From Macrococcoides psychrotolerans (lineage in GTDB: Bacteria; Bacillota; Bacilli; Staphylococcales; Staphylococcaceae), in assembly GCF_038095555.1 (NCBI RefSeq), contig NZ_CP124591.1:1116001-1180000 (forward strand): a DNA stretch of 64,000 nt, given 5' to 3'. The notes under the pieces were generated by a model. That model saw only the letters and a program-made list of their open reading frames with translations, did not search any database and was not told the DNA's origin. Numbering within the stretch: the stretch's first letter is position 1; each line of letters starts with the position of its first letter. A program made the position numbers and the translations under genes. Shown piece by piece: positions 8,998 through 16,460 of the stretch.

Positions 8998-9312
8998 CTA
9001 TTTACCAAAGACTGCTTTCTCTAAATTAGATATTCTCTTTAATAGATCAAAATTATTTGTAGTAGATACAGTGTTCTCGCTTCTACCAGTAGCAAGTCTC
9101 ATTCTTAAGTCTTCAATTTCACGTTTTAATTTAACATTCTCATCATTTAATTTTAGAAGCTGCTGATTCATATCTGCCATCTTCTGATAATCTTCAATGA
9201 CATCATCCAGAAAACTGTCCACGTCTTCTGGCTTAAATCCTCTGAACGCGGTACGTTCAAATTCTTTTTCGTATATATCCTTTGCTGATAATTTCAATGT
9301 AATATCCGCCAT
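8998..9312 (-). CDS. gpsB: cell-cycle protein GpsB
   Basis: A 104-aa cytosolic coiled-coil protein related to DivIVA. The N-terminal domain has the family sequence (LSAKDIYEKEFERTAFRGF), which binds membrane and penicillin-binding protein tails. A coiled coil runs over residues 35-75 and a short C-terminal helix follows. It links septal and side-wall peptidoglycan synthesis and, in staphylococci, FtsZ. The gene encoding its Bacillus partner class (PBP1/PonA) is 1.6 kb away. It is the last protein gene of the yppE-ypsA-gpsB unit. Confidence 0.95.
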   Translation of the reverse strand: MADITLKLSAKDIYEKEFERTAFRGFKPEDVDSFLDDVIEDYQKMADMNQQLLKLNDENVKLKREIEDLRMRLATGRSENTVSTTNNFDLLKRISNLEKAVFGK

Positions 9313-9322
9313 ATGCTCACTC

Positions 9323-9874
9323 CTAATATTCTTTTGCTCTCATATATTCATTTACAAAATCTGATAAATCCTCCAACGTCACAACATCAATATTATATTG
9401 ATTTTCTGCCGCAAAATCAATCAGTGTCTGCTTGAAAAATTTTGGGCTAGCCTCATGTTCATCATCATAGAAAAGAATTGTACCTTCAGTGTTATCAAGC
9501 ACAAACTGATCTGTATTCCTAAATTGAAATCCACCTCTATAGACATCGTTGTGTGCAGAGGTTATAAAATCAGCACGCGCACAAATCTGATTGTAATAAA
9601 GCTGGTTCTCTTCATTCCATTTGCTATGATGCTCCAGAAACGGTGTGATGATACTCAATTTAACATCATACATTTTCTTTAGACGAATAACAACTTCAGC
9701 TGCCCATAGTTCAACACCGAGCTGACCTTCTATGATGACCCATTCCAATCCATTTTCGATATATTCTTTAAGTTTCTGCTGAAGAAATAATTTAATGTAA
9801 CGCACTTCAGGCTGCTTGTTATTAAATATATTGAGTTCGTATGGTTTATAACCCGTTATATAGATAGATTTCAT
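9323..9874 (-). CDS. ypsA: YpsA family protein (SLOG superfamily, DUF1273)
   Basis: A 183-aa Rossmann-like protein. The N-terminal MKSIYITGYKPYELNIF and the WVIIEGQLGVELWAAEVV segment are diagnostic. SLOG domains bind nucleotide-like ligands; in Bacillus, YpsA affects cell division together with GpsB, but its reaction is unknown. Its start overlaps the yppE stop by four bases (ATGA) and gpsB follows after 10 bases, so the three are probably one operon. Confidence 0.88.
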   Translation of the reverse strand: MKSIYITGYKPYELNIFNNKQPEVRYIKLFLQQKLKEYIENGLEWVIIEGQLGVELWAAEVVIRLKKMYDVKLSIITPFLEHHSKWNEENQLYYNQICARADFITSAHNDVYRGGFQFRNTDQFVLDNTEGTILFYDDEHEASPKFFKQTLIDFAAENQYNIDVVTLEDLSDFVNEYMRAKEY

Positions 9875-10206
9875 GTATTTATCATTCGATTCAAATAATG
9901 GAGTTCATGTTTTACAGCCTTAAACTGATCAATAAAAACTTTCTTACTCGTCTTACTAAAGAAACAACTTACAGATAATTCTTTAATATGGGCAACCATT
10001 AGCTGATATTTCTTTTCATTCATTAAAGGTAGACTGATGACTTGTACTTTATAATTTTCAAGCATAGAAAGATGCTTATCAACTTTTTCTGTAAAAGGTT
10101 GAACATCCATAACAAAATTAAATTGCTGCCCATCTTTAGAAGCTTTAAAATAATGCTCTATTCTAATGATATCATTCATTAAACTTTCAATACATTGTTG
10201 TAACAT
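9871..10206 (-). CDS. yppE: YppE-like helical protein (DUF1798)
   Basis: A 111-aa, mostly helical soluble protein with no recognisable catalytic motif. Position next to recU and ypsA and the overall composition fit the YppE/DUF1798 family, whose function is unknown. ATG at 10206 is preceded by GAGGAG at seven bases. It is the first gene of a yppE-ypsA-gpsB operon, divergent from recU. Confidence 0.7.
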   Translation of the reverse strand: MLQQCIESLMNDIIRIEHYFKASKDGQQFNFVMDVQPFTEKVDKHLSMLENYKVQVISLPLMNEKKYQLMVAHIKELSVSCFFSKTSKKVFIDQFKAVKHELHYLNRMINT

Positions 10207-10239
10207 TTAATGGCTCCTCATCAGTTTTATGATACACTC

Positions 10240-10268
10240 ATTGTATATTATATTTATTATCTTCACAA
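10240..10268 (-). promoter_or_regulatory. sigma-A promoter of yppE-ypsA-gpsB
   Basis: On the minus strand a TTGTGA -35 (10263-10268) is separated by 17 bp from a TACAAT -10 (10240-10245). It lies between the divergent recU and yppE genes, about 34 bp before the yppE start. Confidence 0.5.
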
Positions 10269-10283
10269 ATAGGATGAATCTAT

Positions 10284-10889
10284 ATGGTCAATTACCCAAA
10301 TGGCAAGCGAAATACGTCTAAAGCACTAGTTACAACAGCAAATAATCATAGTAAAATAGAATATGGAAAAAGAGGAATGCGTTTTGAAGAAGCAATCGAC
10401 CATGCCAATCAATATTATTTGAAGCAGGATATCGCAGTTATCCATAAGAAACCAACGCCGATACAGATTGTTGATGTAGATTATCCAAAACGTTCTCGGG
10501 CCGTAATAAAAGAAGCATATTTCAGAAAAGCCTCTACAACTGATTACAATGGTATTTATAGAGGTAAATATATTGACTTTGAAGCAAAAGCAACGCAAAA
10601 TAAAACTAGTTTTCCGTTAAATAATATACATGAACATCAAGTAGAGCATATGCAGCAGGTTTCAAAACATGGCGCTATATGTTTTATATTATTTTATTTT
10701 TCATTTCATGAAGAAGTTTTCTTGCTTCCAATCGAACCATTTTTAAAGTATTGGGACCTGTATAAGAATGAGAAGAAGAAATCCATCCCTATGAATGACA
10801 TAAAAAAATACGGTTATCATGTGGAAAAAAAATATCAGCCTAGAATCGACTATTTAAAAGTTATAGATCACATATATTTTAATGAATAA
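10284..10889 (+). CDS. recU: Holliday junction resolvase RecU
   Basis: A 201-aa junction-specific endonuclease that cuts recombination intermediates and aids chromosome segregation. Family features: the N-terminal MVNYPNGK stalk, GMRFEEAIDHAN, and the PD-(D/E)xK-type core (GIYRGKYIDFEAKAT), whose Asp, Glu and Lys form the metal site. Length is typical. It is directly followed by the penicillin-binding protein gene after 21 bases, the conserved recU-ponA pair of Firmicutes. Confidence 0.95.
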   Translation: MVNYPNGKRNTSKALVTTANNHSKIEYGKRGMRFEEAIDHANQYYLKQDIAVIHKKPTPIQIVDVDYPKRSRAVIKEAYFRKASTTDYNGIYRGKYIDFEAKATQNKTSFPLNNIHEHQVEHMQQVSKHGAICFILFYFSFHEEVFLLPIEPFLKYWDLYKNEKKKSIPMNDIKKYGYHVEKKYQPRIDYLKVIDHIYFNE

Positions 10890-10910
10890 ATCGAGAGTGA
10901 GGAAATTTTA

Positions 10911-13259
10911 ATGGCTAGAAAGAAGACACGTAATATAAAAAAGTTAATTCTACAAATTGCAGGCGGCATATTTCTTATACTTGCTGCACTTTTTATTTGT
11001 GGGATGCTTCTTTTCCTATATTATGCATACAAAGCACCAAAGTTTAATGAAGCATCGCTTCGTGATCAGCTTCCTACAAAAATTTACGACAAGGATGATA
11101 ACTTAGTCACCGTTCTACAAATGGGACAAAAACGAGAACAGGTCAAGTTTAAAGACATTCCTGACCAAGTAAAGAATGCTGTACTCGCAACTGAAGACAA
11201 TCGTTTTTATGAGCATGGTGCTATCGATTTCAAAAGGTTATCTGGTGCAATATTTAAAAACGTCTCCGGAGGTTTCGGGTCACAGGGTGCGTCTACTTTA
11301 ACACAGCAAGTTGTTAAACGATCCTTTCTGACAGACAAAAAATCTATCGAAAGAAAAGCTCAGGAAGCGTATCTTTCCTACAGATTAGAACAAGAATACA
11401 GTAAAGATGAAATATTTGAAATGTACCTTAATAAAATTTATTATTCTGATGGTATCTACGGCGTAAAAACAGCTGCAAAATATTATTTTAATAAAGATTT
11501 AAATCAGCTTTCACTCGCTGAATCAGCATATCTTGCCGGTCTACCTCAGATTCCTAACACCTATAATATATATGATAATCCAGAGGCTGCTGAAAAGCGC
11601 AAGGATACTGTTCTATATTTGATGAACCGTCATGGAAGAATAACAAAGGCTGAAATGGAAGATGCACAAAATATAGACCTTTCGCAAACTTTAGTGCAGC
11701 GTACAGCCGCACAAAGACAGAACCTTGAAGAAAATGATCCGGATTATGCATCTTATATTAACGTGATAAAACAAGAAATTAAGAAGAATAAAGAATTTGA
11801 GGGTAAAGATTTACAAGATATATTAACAAGTGGTTTATCTATCTATACTACCATGGATAATAATGTGCAATTATCACTTCAGAATAACACTGATAACATG
11901 AACATCTACAAGAATAAATATCAACAGGCTGCTTCTTCTATCGTTGATACGAAAACAGGTGCCCTGATTGCAATTAGTGGCGGAAGAAACTATACAGATG
12001 TTGTCGATAGAAATTTAGCTACAGATGTACATCCAGTTGGTTCAACAATTAAACCGTTTTTAAGCTATGGACCTATAATCGAGAACGAACAATGGTCAAC
12101 AGGACACAGAATTCAGGATGAAGCTGAATATGATATTCACGGCATTAAATTTAAGAACTATGACTCTCAGAATCATGGTAATGTTACAATGAGAGATGCA
12201 ATAAGACGAAGTTTAAATATACCCGCATTAAAGATATTCCAGGCGGTACAGTCTGAGGCAGGAAATGACGCCTCATATAAATTCGCAAAGAATTTAGGAT
12301 TAAATTATCCATCTAACGATCTCGGTCCTTCAGAGGCACTAGGGGGATCATCTTCGGAGTTTACTCCTTTACAGATGGCCAGTGCATATGCTGCGTTCGG
12401 TAATGGCGGAACATATAATGAATCTCATGCGATTCGAAAGATTGAAACGCAAGATAATGAAACTATAAAATTTGATTTTAATTCTAGAAAAGCAATGGAA
12501 GATTATACAGCATATATGATTACTGATATGTTAAAAGGGACATTTGAACCATATGGTACGGCTTACGGTAGTCAGATCCCTGGTTTAAATCTTGCTGCGA
12601 AGACAGGAACAGGAACTTATGGCGATGAAACTTACGAAAAATACAATTTACCTGATAGTGCAGCAAAAGATGTTTGGATTGTAGGGTATTCACCACAATA
12701 TACGATGTCTGTATGGATGGGCTTCACACAAATGGCACAATATGGTGAGAATTCTTTTGTAGGTCCTGAAGAACAATCGCTCCCAAAAGAACTTTTCAGA
12801 CAAGTTATGAGTGAAATCAGTCCAATTGATGGTCAAGATTTTGAAATGCCTTCTTCTGTGGAGAAATATGGTGGCTTTCTACAAGTTAAAGGACAATCAG
12901 ATAATGGATATACAAGTAATGTAAAACCAAATAATACAAATGATGCTGTTCGGGATAATTCTCGGGCAGCTTCTACAAATACTTATCAAAATGACACGAA
13001 CTATAATACGACAGGTGAACCCAACACAACTGAAGCTCGTACAGTAGAAAGCATGACGACTGAACGTCCGACAACTGAACGTGCAACGACCGAACGTGCA
13101 ACGACTGAACGCCCGACAACTGAACGCCCGACTACACAAGAAGCAGCAACTGAGCGTCCGACTGCACAACCCGCTACGACTGAGCGAGCAACAACCGAAC
13201 CGGCAACGCAACCGGCAACAACTGAACGTGCAACACAGCCTGCTACAAGTGAACCGTAA
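10911..13259 (+). CDS. ponA: bifunctional class A penicillin-binding protein (PBP1a/PBP2-like)
   Basis: A 782-aa peptidoglycan glycosyltransferase and transpeptidase. A basic cytoplasmic tail and one membrane helix (about residues 11-38) come first. The GT51 domain follows (ATEDNRFYEHG near residue 94, then QGASTLTQQ). The transpeptidase domain has SxxK in GSTIKP (about 376), SxN in SLN (about 434) and KTGTG (about 563). After residue 660 the chain becomes a polar low-complexity tail ending in TTERx repeats. It is co-transcribed with recU and corresponds to S. aureus PBP2 by position. Confidence 0.95.
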   Translation: MARKKTRNIKKLILQIAGGIFLILAALFICGMLLFLYYAYKAPKFNEASLRDQLPTKIYDKDDNLVTVLQMGQKREQVKFKDIPDQVKNAVLATEDNRFYEHGAIDFKRLSGAIFKNVSGGFGSQGASTLTQQVVKRSFLTDKKSIERKAQEAYLSYRLEQEYSKDEIFEMYLNKIYYSDGIYGVKTAAKYYFNKDLNQLSLAESAYLAGLPQIPNTYNIYDNPEAAEKRKDTVLYLMNRHGRITKAEMEDAQNIDLSQTLVQRTAAQRQNLEENDPDYASYINVIKQEIKKNKEFEGKDLQDILTSGLSIYTTMDNNVQLSLQNNTDNMNIYKNKYQQAASSIVDTKTGALIAISGGRNYTDVVDRNLATDVHPVGSTIKPFLSYGPIIENEQWSTGHRIQDEAEYDIHGIKFKNYDSQNHGNVTMRDAIRRSLNIPALKIFQAVQSEAGNDASYKFAKNLGLNYPSNDLGPSEALGGSSSEFTPLQMASAYAAFGNGGTYNESHAIRKIETQDNETIKFDFNSRKAMEDYTAYMITDMLKGTFEPYGTAYGSQIPGLNLAAKTGTGTYGDETYEKYNLPDSAAKDVWIVGYSPQYTMSVWMGFTQMAQYGENSFVGPEEQSLPKELFRQVMSEISPIDGQDFEMPSSVEKYGGFLQVKGQSDNGYTSNVKPNNTNDAVRDNSRAASTNTYQNDTNYNTTGEPNTTEARTVESMTTERPTTERATTERATTERPTTERPTTQEAATERPTAQPATTERATTEPATQPATTERATQPATSEP
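13051..13256 (+). repeat. 15-bp tandem repeats coding the TTERx tail of the PBP
   Basis: Degenerate 15-bp units (ACAACTGAACGTCCG and variants with GCA) encode tandem TTERP/TTERA pentapeptides, then looser TTEPATQPATTERA blocks. The repeats start near codon 714 and run to the stop. Such tails are usually disordered and length-variable between strains. The antisense frame is also open, a by-product of the repeat. Confidence 0.85.
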
Positions 13260-13285
13260 TTAAAAACGAATATATTTATACATTT

Positions 13286-13340
13286 AAGCCCTTATTTCAT
13301 TTCAACGCTGTTAATTGAATGAAATAAGGGCTTCTTTTTA
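13286..13340. terminator. bidirectional terminator between ponA and ypoC
   Basis: A 15-bp perfect stem (aagcccttatttcat with atgaaataagggctt) encloses an 18-base loop, with T-rich sequence on the plus side. The genes are convergent, so it probably serves both. Confidence 0.85.
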
Positions 13341-13649
13341 TTTTTTCTTCTTCAAATCATGGACTGCCTTTAATTTTAAAACTTCTTTCATCATCGTTTT
13401 AATTTGTTCATATCCCATATACTGATATTTATGAGATTCAAAGTATTCAATTCGGTCATGGAAGTTTAAAGGTTTCTTATCATAATCTAACTGTCTTTCT
13501 GTACTATCAATTTCATTTATTTCATTCAAAATGTTAATAAGCAATAGGTAATAGCGATCAATTTTTTGCTGATTTTCCTTCTGTTTCATTTTTCTGTTCT
13601 TAATTGCTTCGTCAATCGATGCTTCAAGTTCAATCAGTTCTTCTTTCAT
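13338..13649 (-). CDS. YpoC-like hypothetical protein
   Basis: A 103-aa charged, helical protein with a Lys-rich end. No domain with known activity is visible. Location immediately after nth, with a four-base overlap (13646-13649), matches ypoC of Bacillus, also uncharacterised. Translational coupling to nth is likely. Confidence 0.65.
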   Translation of the reverse strand: MKEELIELEASIDEAIKNRKMKQKENQQKIDRYYLLLINILNEINEIDSTERQLDYDKKPLNFHDRIEYFESHKYQYMGYEQIKTMMKEVLKLKAVHDLKKKK

Positions 13650-14299
13650 TGGACTATCACCTTATGTCTTTTACGGCCCTCTCTGCACATCTGTAATAAT
13701 GGACATTCAAGGCACTTCGGATTACGTGCGGTACAATGATAACGCCCAAAGAAAATCAGCTGATGATGTGTCTTATTCCATCGTTCCATCGGAATGTGTT
13801 TCGTCAGTGTCGCTTCTACTTGTTTTACATTATCTTTCCATCTGCAAATGCCAAGTCTTTTTGAAACACGCTCTACATGTGTATCTACTGCAAGCGCGGG
13901 AATACCAAATGCAACAGAAACGACAACGTTTGCAGTTTTCTGCCCTACTCCTGGAAGTTCAACGAGCGCACTATGAGACTGTGGAACTTGACCATCATAT
14001 CGATCAATTAGAATCCGACATAATGCCTGAATATTTTTAGCCTTATTTTTATATAGTCCTATTGAGCGTATATCATCCATTAGTTCTTCAATTGAAACTG
14101 ATAAATAATCTTCCGGAGTCTTATACTTCTGAAACAAAGATTTTGTCACTTTGTTCACTAATACGTCCGTACATTGAGCAGATAGCAGCACAGCAATCGT
14201 TAGTTCAAATGGATTGTCATGCACGAGTTCACATTCAGCATCCGGAAACATCTCATCTATAATATCTAACATTTCTAATGTCTTTTTCTTACTTATCAT
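13646..14299 (-). CDS. nth: endonuclease III
   Basis: A base-excision DNA glycosylase/AP lyase for oxidised pyrimidines. The helix-hairpin-helix LPGVGQKTANVV carries the catalytic Lys and AVDTHVERVSKRLG the catalytic Asp. The C-terminal cysteine set C-x6-C-x2-C-x5-C (CTARNPKCLECPLLQMC) ligates the 4Fe-4S cluster. I use the ATG at 14299, which has GGGGAGAG five bases upstream; an in-frame ATG at 14314 has no good site. It overlaps the dnaD 3' end by 11 bases, as in Bacillus. Confidence 0.95.
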   Translation of the reverse strand: MISKKKTLEMLDIIDEMFPDAECELVHDNPFELTIAVLLSAQCTDVLVNKVTKSLFQKYKTPEDYLSVSIEELMDDIRSIGLYKNKAKNIQALCRILIDRYDGQVPQSHSALVELPGVGQKTANVVVSVAFGIPALAVDTHVERVSKRLGICRWKDNVKQVEATLTKHIPMERWNKTHHQLIFFGRYHCTARNPKCLECPLLQMCREGRKRHKVIVQ

Positions 14300-14963
14300 A
14301 AGGACTCTCCCCATTTACCCAGTCAAATACAGGAATATCCGGCACTTGCTTTACCAAATTTTTCTGCTTAAACTGTTTACTTACTTCTTTTGAATCCACG
14401 ACACTTTTAACATTTTTCTTTTTCCAGTTTAACAGAATTCTATCGATATACTTTATACTTAGTTTATTATGCACAGATGCCTCATTTAATGCTTCATTGA
14501 TTAGATCCAGATGATGGTGATCTTTATCTAGCCAATGATTGATCGTCTGAATTTCAAGTGGTGTCAACGGTCTACCAAATGTCGTTTCAAAACGTTCAAA
14601 CACCTTCTCAAAATTCAATTGATTATTATGCTGATCTGCGACTCTAGCTTGTTTTTTTAGAAGTTGATCTAACTGTTCTTCCAGGGAAGAAAAATCAAAA
14701 ATTTCATTAAACTGTGCGTGATTGTCTTTAACGACGGTTATCTTTAATAGACCTTTACTAATTAAATTCTGGATAATCAGCATGATTTCATTTTGATTGA
14801 TACTCATCTGTTCTGCAAGCATTTCAAAAGAGGGAAGCTGTTGGTCATCTGATAATTCTATAATTTTCAATATTACCATCAACTCAGTTTCGCTAATGTT
14901 TAACAACGGATAATATTTAAATAGCTGATGTGGTATGATCACCGGTTTTTTAAACAGTTCCAT
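14289..14963 (-). CDS. dnaD: replication initiation protein DnaD
   Basis: A primosomal protein that remodels DNA and helps load the replicative helicase with DnaB and DnaI. It has an N-terminal winged-helix region and a C-terminal DnaD/DUF1376-like domain ending in the family's W-x-x-N-type segment (RILLNWKKKNVKSV). ATG at 14963 is chosen because AAAGGAG lies 8 bases upstream; the longer in-frame TTG at 14981 overlaps that site. It is upstream of nth in the conserved asnS-dnaD-nth order. Confidence 0.92.
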   Translation of the reverse strand: MELFKKPVIIPHQLFKYYPLLNISETELMVILKIIELSDDQQLPSFEMLAEQMSINQNEIMLIIQNLISKGLLKITVVKDNHAQFNEIFDFSSLEEQLDQLLKKQARVADQHNNQLNFEKVFERFETTFGRPLTPLEIQTINHWLDKDHHHLDLINEALNEASVHNKLSIKYIDRILLNWKKKNVKSVVDSKEVSKQFKQKNLVKQVPDIPVFDWVNGESPYDK

Positions 14964-15016
14964 AATGCATGCTCCTTTCAACTGTTTATATTAATAATTG
15001 CAAGCTGTACATTAAA

Positions 15017-15063
15017 ATCCGAACAATCTAGAAAATATAAACATTTTCAAACATTGTTCGGAT
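15017..15063 (-). terminator. hairpin after asnS, probable terminator
   Basis: An 11-bp stem (atccgaacaat with attgttcggat) encloses a 25-base loop and is followed by TTTT on the minus strand. It lies 29 bases past the asnS stop. The short T-run makes efficiency uncertain. Confidence 0.5.
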
Positions 15064-15091
15064 TCTCATTTAACTTAATGGATAGAAATAA

Positions 15092-16387
15092 TTATGGGTA
15101 GAGACGGTTCAACAGACGAGGGAACGGACTTGTTTCTCTAACATGCTCTACTCCTGATAACCATGCAACTGTACGTTCAAGACCTAATCCGAAACCTGAA
15201 TGCGGTACGCTACCATACTTTCTTAAATCTGTATAATAGCTATAGGCTTCTGGATCTAAACCATGTTCTTTAATACGTTGTTGTAATAGCTCAAGATCAT
15301 CGATACGTTCCGAACCTCCGATGATTTCACCATAACCTTCAGGAGCAATCATATCTGCACATTTAACAGTACCCTCTTCTTCCGGGTTCGGCTGCATATA
15401 GAACGGCTTGATACTCGTTGGATAATTGATGATGAAGACTGGTTTATCATAATGATTGGCGATTGCAGTCTCATGAGGTGCACCGAAATCATCCCCCCAT
15501 TCGATATCATCGAATCCTTGTTCTTTTAGGAATTTGATTGCGTCTGTGTATGTTATTCTTGGGAACGGTGTCGTAATCTGTTCTAATTTTGTTGTATCGC
15601 GTCCTAGAATCTTTAAATCCAACTGACAATTTTTAAGTACTGATTTTACAAGGTGTGTAACATATTGCTCTTGCACTTCCAGACTATGTTCATGTCTATA
15701 GAATGCCATCTCTGGCTCAATCATCCAGAATTCAATTAAGTGGCGACGCGTCTTAGATTTCTCAGCTCTGAATGTTGGTCCGAAAGAGAATACTTTTCCA
15801 TGTGCCATCGCTGCTGCTTCCATATAAAGCTGGCCGCTTTGAGATAAGAATGCATCTTCATCAAAATATTTCGTATGGAAAAGTTCGCTCGTACCTTCTG
15901 GTGCTGAACCAGTTAGTATTGGCGGATCAATCTTTGTAAATCCTTGTTCATTAAAAAATTCATACGTCGCTCTAATAATTTCATTTCTAATTTTCATAAC
16001 GGCATGCTGGCGTTTAGAACGCAACCAAAGATGTCTATGATCCATTAAGAAATCTGTACCATGCGCTTTAGGTGTAATGGGATAATCTACTGCTTCATGA
16101 ATAACTTCGAGATCGGTTACTTCCATTTCAAACCCAAAGTCAGAACGTTCATCTTCTTTAATCACACCAGTAATGAATAGTGATGATTCCTGTGTAATAC
16201 CTTTGGCTACTTTAAATAAATCTTCACCAATGGATTCTTTAACAACAACTGCCTGCATAAATCCTGTACCATCACGTAGCTGTAAAAAGGCAATTTTACC
16301 ACTAGAGCGCTTGTTTAAGATCCATGCACCAATCGTAACTGTTTGACCCACGTAATTAGGTGATTGATTAATTGTAATCTTCGTCAT
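15092..16387 (-). CDS. asnS: asparaginyl-tRNA synthetase
   Basis: A class IIb aminoacyl-tRNA synthetase of 431 aa. The N-terminal OB-fold anticodon-binding domain covers about residues 1-110. The catalytic domain contains motif 2 (FRAEKSKTRRHLIEFWMIE) and motif 3 (GFGLGLERTV). The discriminating region and length fit AsnRS rather than AspRS. The 73-bp gap upstream is too short for a T-box leader. It is followed by dnaD, as in Bacillus. Confidence 0.96.
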   Translation of the reverse strand: MTKITINQSPNYVGQTVTIGAWILNKRSSGKIAFLQLRDGTGFMQAVVVKESIGEDLFKVAKGITQESSLFITGVIKEDERSDFGFEMEVTDLEVIHEAVDYPITPKAHGTDFLMDHRHLWLRSKRQHAVMKIRNEIIRATYEFFNEQGFTKIDPPILTGSAPEGTSELFHTKYFDEDAFLSQSGQLYMEAAAMAHGKVFSFGPTFRAEKSKTRRHLIEFWMIEPEMAFYRHEHSLEVQEQYVTHLVKSVLKNCQLDLKILGRDTTKLEQITTPFPRITYTDAIKFLKEQGFDDIEWGDDFGAPHETAIANHYDKPVFIINYPTSIKPFYMQPNPEEEGTVKCADMIAPEGYGEIIGGSERIDDLELLQQRIKEHGLDPEAYSYYTDLRKYGSVPHSGFGLGLERTVAWLSGVEHVRETSPFPRLLNRLYP

Positions 16388-16460
16388 AAAAAATTCTCCA
16401 TTTCATTGTTATTATAATTATAGTTTACCAATTATCTGCATGAAAGATAAGGGGTGTGCA

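Noticed and set aside
12897..13211. Cys/Arg-rich 104-aa minus-strand ORF opposite the PBP tail
   Set aside because: It is the antisense reading of the TTERx repeat. The periodic Cys/Ser/Arg content comes from that repeat and there is no ribosome site.
13051..13256. Possible CRISPR-like or VNTR non-coding array
   Set aside because: The repeats are adjacent without unique spacers and are fully in frame with the PBP.
13699..14040. 113-aa plus-strand ORF opposite nth
   Set aside because: Antisense to nth, whose motifs are complete; no independent support.
16388..16460. T-box leader for asnS
   Set aside because: The gap is only 73 bp and contains no T-box sequence or specifier stem.
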